A DNA stretch of 64,000 bases. Origin: Sphingomonas caseinilytica. Its GTDB lineage: Bacteria > Pseudomonadota > Alphaproteobacteria > Sphingomonadales > Sphingomonadaceae. The position numbers and the translations under genes were made by a program. The notes below the pieces were generated by a model, which did not search any database, was not told the origin of the DNA, and was given only the letters and a program-made list of their open reading frames with translations. Within the stretch, counting starts at the first letter, position 1; each line of letters opens with the position of its first letter. Positions 19,438-27,291 of this stretch are shown here, piece after piece. Location: contig NZ_JAMGBA010000001.1 of the NCBI RefSeq assembly GCF_023516455.1, forward strand, positions 248,001 through 312,000. The letters are read 5' to 3'.

Positions 19438-20522
19438 GGAAGGTCGAGCGCCTCGGCGACCGCCTCATGGCGGATCTTGCCGCCCGAGACGTTGAGACCG
19501 TTGGCCAGATGCGGATCCTGCCGCATCGCCTCTTCTGCGCCAAGGTTCGCAAGCTTGATCGCGAAGGGCAGGGTCGCATTGTTGAGCGCGAAGGCCGAGG
19601 TACGGGCGACCGCGCCCGGCATGTTCGCGACGCAATAATGGATGACACCGTCGACCTCATAAACCGGGTCCGAATGGGTCGTCGCATGGCTGGTTTCAAA
19701 GCAGCCGCCCTGATCGATCGCGATGTCGACCAGCACCGAACCGCGCTTCATCGTCTTCAGCATGTCGCGGGTAACCAGCTTCGGCGCAGCCGCGCCCGGC
19801 ACCAGCACCGCGCCAATGACCAGTTCGGCCTCATCGACCGCGCGGGCGATCGCATCGCGCGACGCATAGGCCGTCTTGATCTGGGATCCGAAGAACATGT
19901 CCAGCTCGGCCAGGCGTTCGTTCGAGATGTCGTAGATGGTGACGTCGGCGCGCATTCCGACCGCCATCTGCGCCGCGTTCACGCCGGCGACACCGCCGCC
20001 GAGGATTGCGACGCGCGCAGGGGCAACACCAGGGACGCCGCCCAGAAGCACGCCACGTCCGCCCGGTTCCTTTTCGAGGTAATGGGCGCCGACCTGGATC
20101 GACATGCGGCCCGCGACTTCGCTCATCGGCTTCAGGAGCGGGAGCGCGCCCGTGCGCGACGTCACCGTTTCATAGGCGATGCAGGTCGCGCCCGACTTCA
20201 TCAGTCCCTCGGCCTGCGGCTTGTCGGCGGCGAGGTGGAGATAGGTGAACAGCAGGTGCCGCGACTCCAGCATCGCGATTTCCTGCGGCCGCGGCTCCTT
20301 CACCTTCACGATCATGTCGCTCTTGGCGAAGACATCCGCCGCGGTCGGCAGGATGGTCGCGCCGGCCTTTTGATAGGCGGCGTCCGGGCAGTCGATTCCC
20401 GAACCGGCCTTGGTCTCGACGAACACTTCATGACCGTGGGCGACCAGTTCGGCCACCGAGGCGGGAGTGAGGCCCACGCGATATTCATGAACCTTGATTT
20501 CTTTCGGCACTCCGACGCGCAT
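19422..20522 (-). CDS. ald: Alanine dehydrogenase
   Basis: A 366-residue protein of the AlaDH/PNT family. The catalytic Lys75 (IVKVKEP) and His96 (TYLHLA) are at the family positions, and the NAD-binding loop AILGGGVAGVNAAQMA is present. It interconverts L-alanine and pyruvate plus ammonia with NAD. The start ATG is followed by the invariant VGVPKEIK. It is a single gene divergent from kup and convergent with the ccm operon. Confidence 0.96.
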   Translation of the reverse strand: MRVGVPKEIKVHEYRVGLTPASVAELVAHGHEVFVETKAGSGIDCPDAAYQKAGATILPTAADVFAKSDMIVKVKEPRPQEIAMLESRHLLFTYLHLAADKPQAEGLMKSGATCIAYETVTSRTGALPLLKPMSEVAGRMSIQVGAHYLEKEPGGRGVLLGGVPGVAPARVAILGGGVAGVNAAQMAVGMRADVTIYDISNERLAELDMFFGSQIKTAYASRDAIARAVDEAELVIGAVLVPGAAAPKLVTRDMLKTMKRGSVLVDIAIDQGGCFETSHATTHSDPVYEVDGVIHYCVANMPGAVARTSAFALNNATLPFAIKLANLGAEEAMRQDPHLANGLNVSGGKIRHEAVAEALDLPYEPA

Positions 20523-20709
20523 GATGAGTTAGCTCCAATGAGGGAAAGTTTGCGGCCCTATAGCGGCGGCTGGGAATGATTGCAGCGCCTTTTTACGGGA
20601 CAGGCCCGGGGCGGGCTATTGATTCCTGCTGCAGGCCAGTTGAGCCTGAAACGATCAAGGTCTAAGGCGGCGCGCCGCGCCCGCTCGGTGTCGTGAGGAT
20701 CGAAACTGT

Positions 20710-22659
20710 ATGAATAGCTCCGCCGCCGGGACTGCAGAGACCGCAACCGGCGATCAAGTCCTTGGACATGGACATGCTCAGGGGTCGCTAGCCAAGATGA
20801 TGGTCGGCGCCGTCGGCATCGTGTTCGGCGACATCGGTACCTCGCCGATCTACGCCTTCCGCGAGACTTTCGCTGGTCACCATACGCTCCGGCCCGACGT
20901 CCTCCACATCTACGGCGTGCTCAGCCTCATCTTCTGGTCGATGCTGATCATCGTGGCGCTGAAATATGTCACGATCATCATGCGCGCGGACAATAAGGGC
21001 GAGGGCGGAAGCCTTGCGCTGCTGGCGCTGATCAACCGATCCGCCGCCGAGGGCGAGAAGAAGAAATGGACGGTCGGCATTGTCATGCTCGGCGTCTTCG
21101 CGACCGCCCTGTTCTACGGCGACAGCATGATCACTCCGGCCATCTCGGTCCTGTCGGCGGTCGAGGGCCTGACAACCGTCCAGGCCGGCTTTGAGCCCTA
21201 TGTCGTCCCGACCGCGATCGGTATCCTGGTGGGGCTTTTCGCGATCCAGTCCCATGGCACGGCCCGTGTGGGCGCGCTGTTCGGGCCGATCATGCTGATC
21301 TACTTTCTGACCCTGGCGATGCTCGGCGGCATGCACATCGTGAAGCACCCGCAGGTGTTCTACGAGATGTTCAATCCGCTGAACGCCCTGCAATTCTACC
21401 TGGCCGAGCCGCTACCCGCGTTCATCGCGATGGGCAGCGTCGTCCTTTCGGTGACCGGCGCTGAAGCGCTTTACGCGGACATGGGCCATTTCGGACGCCG
21501 GCCGATCAAGTTCAGCTGGCTATACTTCGTCATGCCGGCGCTGCTCCTCAACTATATGGGGCAGGGCGCCTTGCTCCTGTCGCAGGACCCGGCCGAAGCA
21601 CTTGAAACGGTCAAGAACCCATTCTTCTTCCTTGCGCCCGAAGGCTTGCGACTGCCGCTGGTCATCCTGGCCACCATGGCCACGATCATCGCCAGCCAGG
21701 CGGTCATTTCCGGCGCCTTCTCGGTCACCCAGCAGGCGATCCAACTGGGCTTTATCCCGCGCCTGCGCATCACCCACACCAGCGAGCATGCCGCCGGCCA
21801 GATCTACATCCCGGTCGTCAATTGGGCGCTGATGATCATGGTCATCCTGCTGGTCCTGATGTTCGGCTCCTCGTCGAACCTCGCCGCTGCCTATGGCATC
21901 GCGGTGACCGGCGCGATGCTGATCGACGGCGTGCTGATCACGGTGGTGCTGATCACCTTGTGGAAATGGCCGTCGTGGAAGGCGATCCCGCTGCTTGTGA
22001 TCTTCTTCACGATCGACATTCTCTACTTCGGCGCGAACCTCCTGAAGGTCCCGGATGGAGGCTGGTTCCCGCTCCTGATCGGCGCGATCGCCTTCACGTT
22101 GCTCACCACATGGGCCAAGGGCCGCAAGCTGATGATCGACCGCATGGCCGAAGCCAGCTTGCCCATCGAAGTGTTCATCAAGTCCGCCGCCACCAGCGCG
22201 GCGCGCGTTCCCGGGACCGCGGTGTTCATGACCACCTCGATGACCGGCGTTCCGCACGCGCTGCTCCACAATCTGAAGCACAACAAGGTGCTTCACGAGC
22301 GGGTGATGCTGCTCACCGTCAGGATCGAGGACGTTCCCTTCGTCGGCGGACAGCGGCGCATCGAAACCAAGGATTATGGCGCCGGCTTCTACCGGATCAT
22401 CATCCGCTACGGCTTCATGGAGGAAATCGACGTCCCCGCGGCGCTTGCCCAGGTCAAGGCATGCGGCCCGCAATTCAAGATGATGGACACCAGCTTCTTC
22501 CTCGCCCGCCAGACCCTAATCGCCTCGGCCCGGCCCGGCATGGCCATCTGGCGCGAAAAGCTGTTCGCCTGGATGCTCCGAAACGCCGAAAGCGCGATGG
22601 AGTTCTTCAAGCTGCCGACGAACCGCGTGGTGGAATTGGGTTCGCAGGTAGAGATCTAA
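20710..22659 (+). CDS. kup: KUP-type low-affinity potassium transporter
   Basis: A 649-residue protein with about 12 membrane helices and a cytoplasmic C-terminal domain. The signature [15 protein letters not shown] is near residue 38, and [14 protein letters not shown] follows. Kup proteins are K+/H+ symporters of the inner membrane. A REP element lies 6 bases after the stop. Confidence 0.95.
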   Translation: MNSSAAGTAETATGDQVLGHGHAQGSLAKMMVGAVGIVFGDIGTSPIYAFRETFAGHHTLRPDVLHIYGVLSLIFWSMLIIVALKYVTIIMRADNKGEGGSLALLALINRSAAEGEKKKWTVGIVMLGVFATALFYGDSMITPAISVLSAVEGLTTVQAGFEPYVVPTAIGILVGLFAIQSHGTARVGALFGPIMLIYFLTLAMLGGMHIVKHPQVFYEMFNPLNALQFYLAEPLPAFIAMGSVVLSVTGAEALYADMGHFGRRPIKFSWLYFVMPALLLNYMGQGALLLSQDPAEALETVKNPFFFLAPEGLRLPLVILATMATIIASQAVISGAFSVTQQAIQLGFIPRLRITHTSEHAAGQIYIPVVNWALMIMVILLVLMFGSSSNLAAAYGIAVTGAMLIDGVLITVVLITLWKWPSWKAIPLLVIFFTIDILYFGANLLKVPDGGWFPLLIGAIAFTLLTTWAKGRKLMIDRMAEASLPIEVFIKSAATSAARVPGTAVFMTTSMTGVPHALLHNLKHNKVLHERVMLLTVRIEDVPFVGGQRRIETKDYGAGFYRIIIRYGFMEEIDVPAALAQVKACGPQFKMMDTSFFLARQTLIASARPGMAIWREKLFAWMLRNAESAMEFFKLPTNRVVELGSQVEI

Positions 22660-22665
22660 ATCATG

Positions 22666-22734
22666 TCGTCATTGCGAGGAGCGCAGCGACGCGGCAATCC
22701 AGCCTGGATTGCTTCGCTTCGCTCGCAATGACGA
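22666..22734 (+). repeat. REP-like palindrome, family A, copy 2
   Basis: The symmetric ends tcgtcattgcga and tcgcaatgacga enclose the gcggcaatcc/ggattgcttc core. It is nearly identical to the copy at 33430 and inverted relative to 14405. It ends 6 bases before the next start codon. Confidence 0.9.
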
Positions 22735-22740
22735 ACTGAC

Positions 22741-23250
22741 ATGGCAGGTCCCCTCATCGTCACCGCGCAATTCGCAAAGGACGATCATGCCTGGCTCGAA
22801 GGGCTCAGGCGCGCGCATTACCCCTTCGACCAGAACCGCGTCCCGGTCCATCTCACCATGTTCCAGGGCCTGCCGCCCTCGGCTGAGGAGGAGGTTCGAC
22901 ATCAGCTGGCGCTCCATGTCGCCGCGCCGCCGCCACGCGCCTCGATCGAGGGCCTGATGAACCTCAGCAGCGGAGTAGCCTACCGCGTGGTTTCCGACGA
23001 GCTCGAATCGATCCGCGATTCCATCGCCGATCATTTCCACGGAATGCTGTGCGCTCCGGACGCCGGCGGCTGGCGCCCGCACATCACCATCCAGAACAAG
23101 GTTTCCGCCCGCGAGGCAAAGGCGCTGCTCGATAAGCTGGAACGCGATTTCAGGCCGCGTCCGCTCGGCATTTCCGGGCTGTTGCTTCACCGCTATCGCG
23201 GCGGTCCGTGGGAAACGCTTGCGACCTACAAGTTTCGCGGCGCTAGCTGA
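22741..23250 (+). CDS. 2'-5' RNA ligase superfamily protein (2H phosphoesterase-like)
   Basis: A 169-residue protein with the two HxT motifs that define the 2H family: HLTM at residue 37 and HITI at residue 114. Members ligate or hydrolyse 2',3'-cyclic phosphates on RNA or nucleotides, and the substrate here is unknown. No clear Shine-Dalgarno is seen because a REP element ends 6 bases upstream. The 3' end overlaps the convergent DUF3775 gene by 8 bases. Confidence 0.82.
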   Translation: MAGPLIVTAQFAKDDHAWLEGLRRAHYPFDQNRVPVHLTMFQGLPPSAEEEVRHQLALHVAAPPPRASIEGLMNLSSGVAYRVVSDELESIRDSIADHFHGMLCAPDAGGWRPHITIQNKVSAREAKALLDKLERDFRPRPLGISGLLLHRYRGGPWETLATYKFRGAS

Positions 23251-23653
23251 GGTCGCCGACTCCGTTGCAGCTCAGGTCGAACGCCGCCATCCCGGCCTCC
23301 AGCACCGACGCCAGCATCGGCATTTCAAGGAGCTCCTCGGAGACATTGCCGACGGCGGATGCTTCCTCGATCGCTTCGTCCCAATCTGCCGCGTCATAGG
23401 TGCCCTGGCCGACCCAGGCGAAGGCGAGCAGTTCGGCCTGCTGATCCTCGGCGAGGTCGTCGATTGCCGCGGTCAGCTCTTCCTCGACCCCGGTGTTGAT
23501 CGAATCGTCGAGGACTGAAAGCGTGCCTTCACCTTCGTCGTCGACATTTTCCGGTGCTTCGTTGCCGTCATAATCGGACGGAACCTGCGCTTCATATTCG
23601 CGGGCGCGAAGGATGATCCGGCAAAGGGTTTCCAAAGGAGTAAGCGGTTCCAT
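23243..23653 (-). CDS. DUF3775 family acidic protein
   Basis: A 136-residue very acidic protein starting MEPLTPLETLCRIILRARE, with LAEDQQAELLAFAWVGQG in the middle. This is the DUF3775 pattern (function unknown). The ATG at 23653 follows a ggagg Shine-Dalgarno. The upstream open frame to 23764 is unsupported. It is convergent with and slightly overlaps the RNA ligase-like gene. Confidence 0.78.
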   Translation of the reverse strand: MEPLTPLETLCRIILRAREYEAQVPSDYDGNEAPENVDDEGEGTLSVLDDSINTGVEEELTAAIDDLAEDQQAELLAFAWVGQGTYDAADWDEAIEEASAVGNVSEELLEMPMLASVLEAGMAAFDLSCNGVGDLS

Positions 23654-23783
23654 CGAGTCACAGGCCTCCAGTTCCTCGCCCTTGAACGAGGGGAGGGGTG
23701 GGCGGTTCCCACCCTCTTGTTGACGCCCAAAACTATGCCACCTATAGGCTCGCCGCGCCCCCAAAGGGCAAGCCTTTTTCAGG

Positions 23784-23860
23784 GGCGGAGTAGCTCAGCT
23801 GGTTAGAGCAGCGGAATCATAATCCGCGTGTCGGGGGTTCAAGTCCCTCCTCCGCTACCA
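23784..23860 (+). tRNA. tRNA-Met (elongator, anticodon CAT)
   Basis: The acceptor ggcggag pairs with ctccgct (G-U first pair). The anticodon arm GCGGA-ATCATAA-TCCGC gives CAT, the T arm is ggggg-ttcaagt-ccctc, and CCA is encoded. The G1-U72 acceptor end and overall sequence match alphaproteobacterial elongator Met tRNA rather than initiator (C1-A72) or Ile2. Confidence 0.93.
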
Positions 23861-23872
23861 TTTCCCACATGG

Positions 23873-24538
23873 TCACTCGGATTTTTCGAAAAGTGACCTT
23901 CCGACCAAGGCACCCACTGCCGCTCCGGCAAATTGGGCGAAAATAAACATCGGCACATTGGCCGGTGCGATGCCGGCGAAGCTGTTACTGAGGCTGCGGA
24001 CGATGGTGATCGCCGGATTGGCGAAACTGGTCGACGACGTGAACCAGTAGGCGGCCGTAATATACAGCGCGACAGACGCGGGAACGGCATTCGGCCGGTG
24101 CCGCACCGTGCCGATAATGGTGAGGATCAGGCCGAACGTGGCTACCATTTCGCCCGTCCATTGGCCGATTCCTGACCGCGCCTTCACCGACGCCTGCAGG
24201 ATCGGCAAATCGAACATGAGTTGGGCGGCGAAAGCGCCAAGCAATCCACCGGCAAGCTGAGCGGCCACATAGGGCAGGACGTCACGCCACGGCAGCTCCC
24301 GACGCTGGGCCATGACCACCGTAACCGCCGGATTGAAGTGGGCGCCCGACACCGGCCCAATCATGGCGATCAGCACGAACAATATCGCGCCGGTCGCGAG
24401 GGTATTGCCCAGGAGCGCTATCGCGACATTCCCGCCCGACAGTGCCTCGGCCATGATGCCCGAGCCGATCACCGTCCCGAACAGGATGAAGGAACCGACG
24501 GCTTCCGCGGCAAGGCGGCGCCCAAGCGTCTCAGCCAA
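23873..24538 (-). CDS. AqpS-like aquaglyceroporin of the ars operon
   Basis: About 221 residues, six helices and two NPA boxes (HFNPAVTV and FANPAITI). The second NPA is followed by Ile rather than the Arg of the usual selectivity filter, as in the wide-pore arsenite channels of the AqpS type. It is the third gene of arsR-arsC-aqpS, so it most likely lets arsenite leave the cell down its gradient. The start is uncertain: a TTG at 24538 overlaps the arsC stop and has aaggg 8 bases upstream. An in-frame TTG at 24604 would add 22 residues and overlap arsC by 74 bases. Confidence 0.85.
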   Translation of the reverse strand: MAETLGRRLAAEAVGSFILFGTVIGSGIMAEALSGGNVAIALLGNTLATGAILFVLIAMIGPVSGAHFNPAVTVVMAQRRELPWRDVLPYVAAQLAGGLLGAFAAQLMFDLPILQASVKARSGIGQWTGEMVATFGLILTIIGTVRHRPNAVPASVALYITAAYWFTSSTSFANPAITIVRSLSNSFAGIAPANVPMFIFAQFAGAAVGALVGRSLFEKSE

Positions 24539-25043
24539 CGGTCGACCCTTGGTCCGCCGTCTTTCCAATTTCCTTGATCCGGTTCCGAAGGCTGAGTTCG
24601 TCAATGTCCTCGATCGGCAGCGCGAGGAACAGCTGGATGCGCCGTTGGAGCTGCTGAAAGGCGTTCCAGAAGGCCTGCTCCTGCCTGGCGCCTTCGACTG
24701 CCGCCGGATCCTCGATGCCCCAATGCGCCGTCATCGGTTGGCCCGGCCAGATCGGGCAAACCTCGCCGGCGGCGTTGTCGCAAACGGTGAATACGAAATC
24801 GAGTGCTGGCGCTCCCGGCCTGGCAAACTCGTCCCAGCTTTTGGATCGAAGCCCGTCGGTTTCATATTCCAGCTCGTTGAGCAGCTCGATCGCTGCTGGA
24901 TGAACCTGGCCTTTGGGAAGACTCCCTGCCGAATATGCATGAAAGCGTCCCATGCCTTGGCTGTTCAGGATCGCTTCGGCCAAGATTGATCGAGCCGAGT
25001 TTCCAGTACAAAGGAACAGGACATTGTAGGGCGGCTTGGTCAT
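24531..25043 (-). CDS. arsC: Arsenate reductase ArsC (low-molecular-weight phosphatase type)
   Basis: A 170-residue protein with the P-loop CTGNSARS (Cys12-X5-Arg18). A Cys pair in VFTVCDNAAGEVCPIW fits a redox relay. It reduces arsenate to arsenite. The ATG at 25043 overlaps the arsR stop (ATGA) and has gaggat upstream, so it is coupled to arsR. The 3' end overlaps the aquaporin start. A longer open frame to 25103 would run into arsR and is rejected. Confidence 0.93.
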   Translation of the reverse strand: MTKPPYNVLFLCTGNSARSILAEAILNSQGMGRFHAYSAGSLPKGQVHPAAIELLNELEYETDGLRSKSWDEFARPGAPALDFVFTVCDNAAGEVCPIWPGQPMTAHWGIEDPAAVEGARQEQAFWNAFQQLQRRIQLFLALPIEDIDELSLRNRIKEIGKTADQGSTVG

Positions 25044-25390
25044 GCGGATATCCTCGGACTGGACCGTTCTTCGGAAGTCGAACAATCGGCCCCGCCGCAG
25101 CAATTTTCGGTCAGGAAGCCGATCAGCCGGTTCATCGAGCTGAAGTTGGCGGAATAGATGATCGATCGGCTCTCGCGGCGCTGGTCGATCAGCCCGGCGC
25201 GATTAAGATGGGCGAGATGGAAGCTCAGCGAGCTATTGGGAACTCCGAGGGCTTCAGCCAACGCCCCAGCGGCCAGGCCGGATGGGCCTGCTTGCACAAG
25301 CAAGCGGAATAATTCCAATCGGTGCGCTTGCGCCAAGCTAGCCAATGCAGCGACGGCCTCGTCGGGTGAGGGCAAGCGATTCGTTTCCAT
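25040..25390 (-). CDS. arsR: ArsR-family arsenic-responsive repressor
   Basis: A 116-residue winged-helix protein with the recognition region PNSSLSFHLAHLNRAGLI. A C-terminal cysteine cluster (Cys97, Cys98, Cys103 in NCCGGADC) resembles the As(III)-binding site of the Acidithiobacillus-type ArsR. It represses the arsR-arsC-aqpS operon until arsenite binds. The ATG at 25390 lies inside a perfect palindrome (25383-25410), the likely operator. A TTG at 25420 would add 10 residues. Confidence 0.9.
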   Translation of the reverse strand: METNRLPSPDEAVAALASLAQAHRLELFRLLVQAGPSGLAAGALAEALGVPNSSLSFHLAHLNRAGLIDQRRESRSIIYSANFSSMNRLIGFLTENCCGGADCSTSEERSSPRISA

Positions 25391-25410
25391 ATTTCGACTA
25401 ATATGGAAAC
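25383..25410. promoter_or_regulatory. Perfect inverted repeat over the arsR start, likely ArsR operator
   Basis: The arms gtttccatatt (25383-25393) and aatatggaaac (25400-25410) are perfect 11-bp inverted copies around a 6-base spacer (tcgact). The repeat includes the arsR start codon. AT-rich dyads of this kind at the head of ars operons are ArsR binding sites. Confidence 0.7.
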
Positions 25411-25543
25411 ATTGGTCCAAAGCAAACGCATTCGAAGCTCGTCAGCCAGAAGCTTGCGAGCCCGATATTCGGGGCTTTCCCCGATGGCTGCCGAACCCAA
25501 CGTCGTGAAAAACTGCCTCACTCACTTCTGGGGGTGAGCCGCG

Positions 25544-25984
25544 ATGAGAGTTTTCAAAAGCCTTCTTGTGTCGCTCATCGGGTTTACGGCCCTGATGTAC
25601 GCGCTTCAGAATGTCGGGCATGTCGGCGAGATACGTAAGCAGATGGACGTGGCGCCTTCTGCCGCCGTTTCCCCGGCGATAAACTGGACCGGGTTCGTCC
25701 TCATTACCCTTTGCCAGCTGGCGATCGCTGCAACCGCCTTCAAAGGCGCCTGGGACCTGCTTGCCGCACGGAAGGGCACGGCGGACGAGTTCAGGGAAGC
25801 CAAGTCCATCCCGGTGTGGGCCGGCGGCCTGTCGCTCCTGTCCTGGTTCGCCCTCTCGCTGATGGTCGGCGCCGGGCTGTTCCAGTGGGGCACCGACTTC
25901 GGCGCCGCCGCGCTGGCCAAGTCCTTCGCGCTGGGCACGACCTCGGCCCTCACCATCCTCTTCGTATGGGGAACCAGGGATTAG
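25544..25984 (+). CDS. DUF2165 family small integral membrane protein
   Basis: A 146-residue protein with four hydrophobic helices, starting MRVFKSLLVSLIGFTALMYALQNV, as in the DUF2165 family (function unknown). A gggggtgag Shine-Dalgarno precedes the ATG. The stop is directly followed, in the same frame, by the remnant of a Crp/Fnr gene, suggesting a deletion joined the two. Confidence 0.75.
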   Translation: MRVFKSLLVSLIGFTALMYALQNVGHVGEIRKQMDVAPSAAVSPAINWTGFVLITLCQLAIAATAFKGAWDLLAARKGTADEFREAKSIPVWAGGLSLLSWFALSLMVGAGLFQWGTDFGAAALAKSFALGTTSALTILFVWGTRD

Positions 25985-26509
25985 GCGAAGCCGGCGGGAA
26001 AACGACCTAACCTGCATCATCAAGCGGAACGTTGGCCGCCCGCGAACGATACGTCTCCATGCCGATGTTCCGAATTGCAGGTGCCGCATGCGTCGCTCCG
26101 CCAGCTGGCAACGCATTTTCCCAACATCGGCGAAGCATTCTGGCGGCACTGCGTGGTCGATGCAGGCATATTGATGGAATGGGTGGTGAATGTCGGAAGA
26201 CGCGATGCCCGGAAAAGAATGGCGCATTTCTTCTGCGAATTGGCGACCAGGGCGGTCGGCGGAACTCCCGGCAACGGGACGGTCATTCCGTTCCCCATCA
26301 CCCAGTTCCAGCTGAGCGACATCCTCAGCCTTACAGCCGTGCACATCAATCGAACGCTTCAGGTGTTGCGTCAGGCTGGGTTGTTGGAAATCGCCGATCG
26401 ATCCACGCACCGTATACTCGACTGGAATGGGCTGGCGCGCATCGGGGAATTCGATCCGACCTACTTGCAGCTTGGGCCCAGATCGCTTGATGAAGTTACA
26501 TACGCATAA
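25985..26509 (+). pseudogene. Truncated Crp/Fnr regulator (N-terminal half missing)
   Basis: The frame after the DUF2165 stop reads homologously to the end of a Crp/Fnr sensor domain (LHHQ, then CRCSELQVPHASLRQLA) and through the dimer helix (FWRHCVVDAGILMEWVVNVGRRDA). It then enters the winged helix (PITQFQLSDILSLTAVHINRTLQ). The first 80 or so residues of the beta-roll are absent and no ATG start is present before the helix (a TTG lies at 26075). Either it is a 5'-deleted pseudogene or a short protein made from TTG/GTG starts. It is related to the intact gene at 11855-12571. Confidence 0.65.
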
Positions 26510-26532
26510 CCGCTGACTCGAGCGGGACGCTG

Positions 26533-26579
26533 GACAATGAAGTCAGTTCTTGGGCGCCAGGCCCTTTGACTTCATTGTC
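26533..26579. repeat. Perfect 13-bp inverted repeat at the end of the small-gene cluster
   Basis: gacaatgaagtca (26533-26545) and tgacttcattgtc (26567-26579) are exact inverse copies with a 21-base loop that can itself pair (gggc/gccc). The stop of the 38-residue gene lies in the left arm. There is no T tract, so it is a possible Rho-assisted or protective 3' hairpin rather than a classic terminator. Confidence 0.6.
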
Positions 26580-26659
26580 GGTAGGGGCGCGTTGCTTTTC
26601 GGCGCGCTGGTTTTGGGTTTCCTGATTTCACGAATGCCGCACTTCTGGCCCTTGGCCAT
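26543..26659 (-). CDS. Small basic protein, 38 residues
   Basis: Starts MAKGQKCGIREIRKPKTSAP and ends GLAPKN, with many Lys and Arg. The MAKGQ...REIRKPK pattern resembles short basic proteins that recur in sphingomonads. That is recollection, not a search. It lies 14 bases downstream of the 44-residue gene on the same strand, last in a cspA-led string. The weak Shine-Dalgarno makes it less certain. Function unknown. Confidence 0.5.
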   Translation of the reverse strand: MAKGQKCGIREIRKPKTSAPKSNAPLPTMKSKGLAPKN

Positions 26660-26673
26660 GGTGCGGATCCGCT

Positions 26674-26808
26674 TTAGCCGAGCGCCTTCGCGGCGGCGGC
26701 GTAGGCAATCGGGTCGCGCGCGGACAAGGTCGGCTTCACGGAAGTGCGTTCCGCCCGAGTGATCCTCGTCGCGGCAACCGCGTTGGATGTGCCTGATCTA
26801 TTCGTCAT
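26674..26808 (-). CDS. Small protein, 44 residues, overlapping the upstream gene
   Basis: Begins MTNRSGTSNAVAATRITRAE and ends AYAAAAKALG. The ATG overlaps the TGA of the 68-residue gene by four bases (ATGA), so translational coupling is likely and supports a real gene. No domain is recognised. It is basic in its first half and Ala-rich at the end. Confidence 0.5.
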   Translation of the reverse strand: MTNRSGTSNAVAATRITRAERTSVKPTLSARDPIAYAAAAKALG

Positions 26809-27011
26809 TGTTGATCTGTTTCTATTGGTTTTGTCTGGTCTTGCTGGACGCGGCCCTCCAGGGCCCGTGCTGCTTTCTGGGCCAGGCTCGACCAGGCTGC
26901 TTCGGAACGGTGACAACGCTCTCGCACGTGCGAGAGCGTTGCCGCCTTTGCTTCCTGGCGCGCCTGTTCCGCTCGGTCGAGATAGAACTGAAGCGTGTTG
27001 GAATTTGCCAT
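26805..27011 (-). CDS. Small hypothetical protein, 68 residues
   Basis: Starts MANSNTLQFYLDRAEQARQE and continues KAATLSHVRERCHRSEAAW. It is an amphipathic helical protein of a kind seen in many sphingomonads (function unknown). It lies 10 bases downstream of the cold-shock gene and is presumably on its message. A perfect 28-bp palindrome (26914-26941) sits inside the coding sequence and encodes the TLSHVRER part. Confidence 0.7.
   Translation of the reverse strand: MANSNTLQFYLDRAEQARQEAKAATLSHVRERCHRSEAAWSSLAQKAARALEGRVQQDQTKPIETDQQ
26914..26941. repeat. Perfect 28-bp palindrome inside a coding gene
   Basis: caacgctctcgcac followed immediately by gtgcgagagcgttg: all 14 pairs match with no spacer. 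It lies within the 68-residue gene. Confidence 0.85.
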
Positions 27012-27021
27012 TTGGAACGAG

Positions 27022-27252
27022 TTACTGCGCGTTCGGCGCGGTCTGGTCGTCCAACTTCAGGTTCACGGCCTGCATCTTGCCGCGGCGGTCTTCCTCGAGG
27101 TCGTAGCTGACCCGCTGTTCCTGCTGGAGCGAACGCAGGCCCGATCGTTCGAGCGAAGTAATGTGGACGAATGCGTCCGTTCCGCCATCATCGGGCTGGA
27201 TGAAGCCGAAGCCCTTGGCGTCGTTGAAAAATTTTACGGTGCCGACTGGCAT
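27022..27252 (-). CDS. Cold-shock domain protein (CspA family)
   Basis: A 76-residue protein with RNP1 KGFGFIQ and RNP2 DAFVHI in a five-strand OB fold. It binds single-stranded RNA and acts as an RNA chaperone. Upstream on the minus strand, an aagga Shine-Dalgarno and a 9-bp hairpin (27271-27291) lie in the presumed leader. It is first in a string of four small genes (27252 down to 26543). Confidence 0.93.
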   Translation of the reverse strand: MPVGTVKFFNDAKGFGFIQPDDGGTDAFVHITSLERSGLRSLQQEQRVSYDLEEDRRGKMQAVNLKLDDQTAPNAQ

Positions 27253-27270
27253 ATCAATTTCCTTCGGTTG

Positions 27271-27291
27271 GGAAGCCGAGCGTCGGCTTCC
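27271..27291 (-). promoter_or_regulatory. Hairpin in the presumed cspA leader
   Basis: ggaagccga (27271-27279) and tcggcttcc (27283-27291) pair perfectly around a 3-base loop, 18 bases before the start codon. It is close to the Shine-Dalgarno, so it may affect translation. The 291-base gap between cspA and 27544 holds nothing else recognised apart from AT-rich promoter-like sequence. Confidence 0.5.

Noticed and set aside
19143-20579. 478-codon plus-strand frame opposite alanine dehydrogenase
   Set aside because: The alanine dehydrogenase on the minus strand has all catalytic residues; this frame is its shadow.
23784-23860. CAT-anticodon tRNA as tRNA-Ile2 or initiator tRNA
   Set aside because: The acceptor has the G1-U72 pair, and the loop and T arm match the elongator Met type; initiator would have a C1-A72 mismatch.
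23784-26509. tRNA-anchored genomic island ending with a repeated tRNA 3' end
   Set aside because: No second copy of the tRNA 3' sequence, integrase or mobility gene was seen in the following 4 kb.
26550-26762. Plus-strand frame with a hydrophobic start
   Set aside because: Lies opposite the 38- and 44-residue genes, which have better coding features and coupling; no ribosome site.
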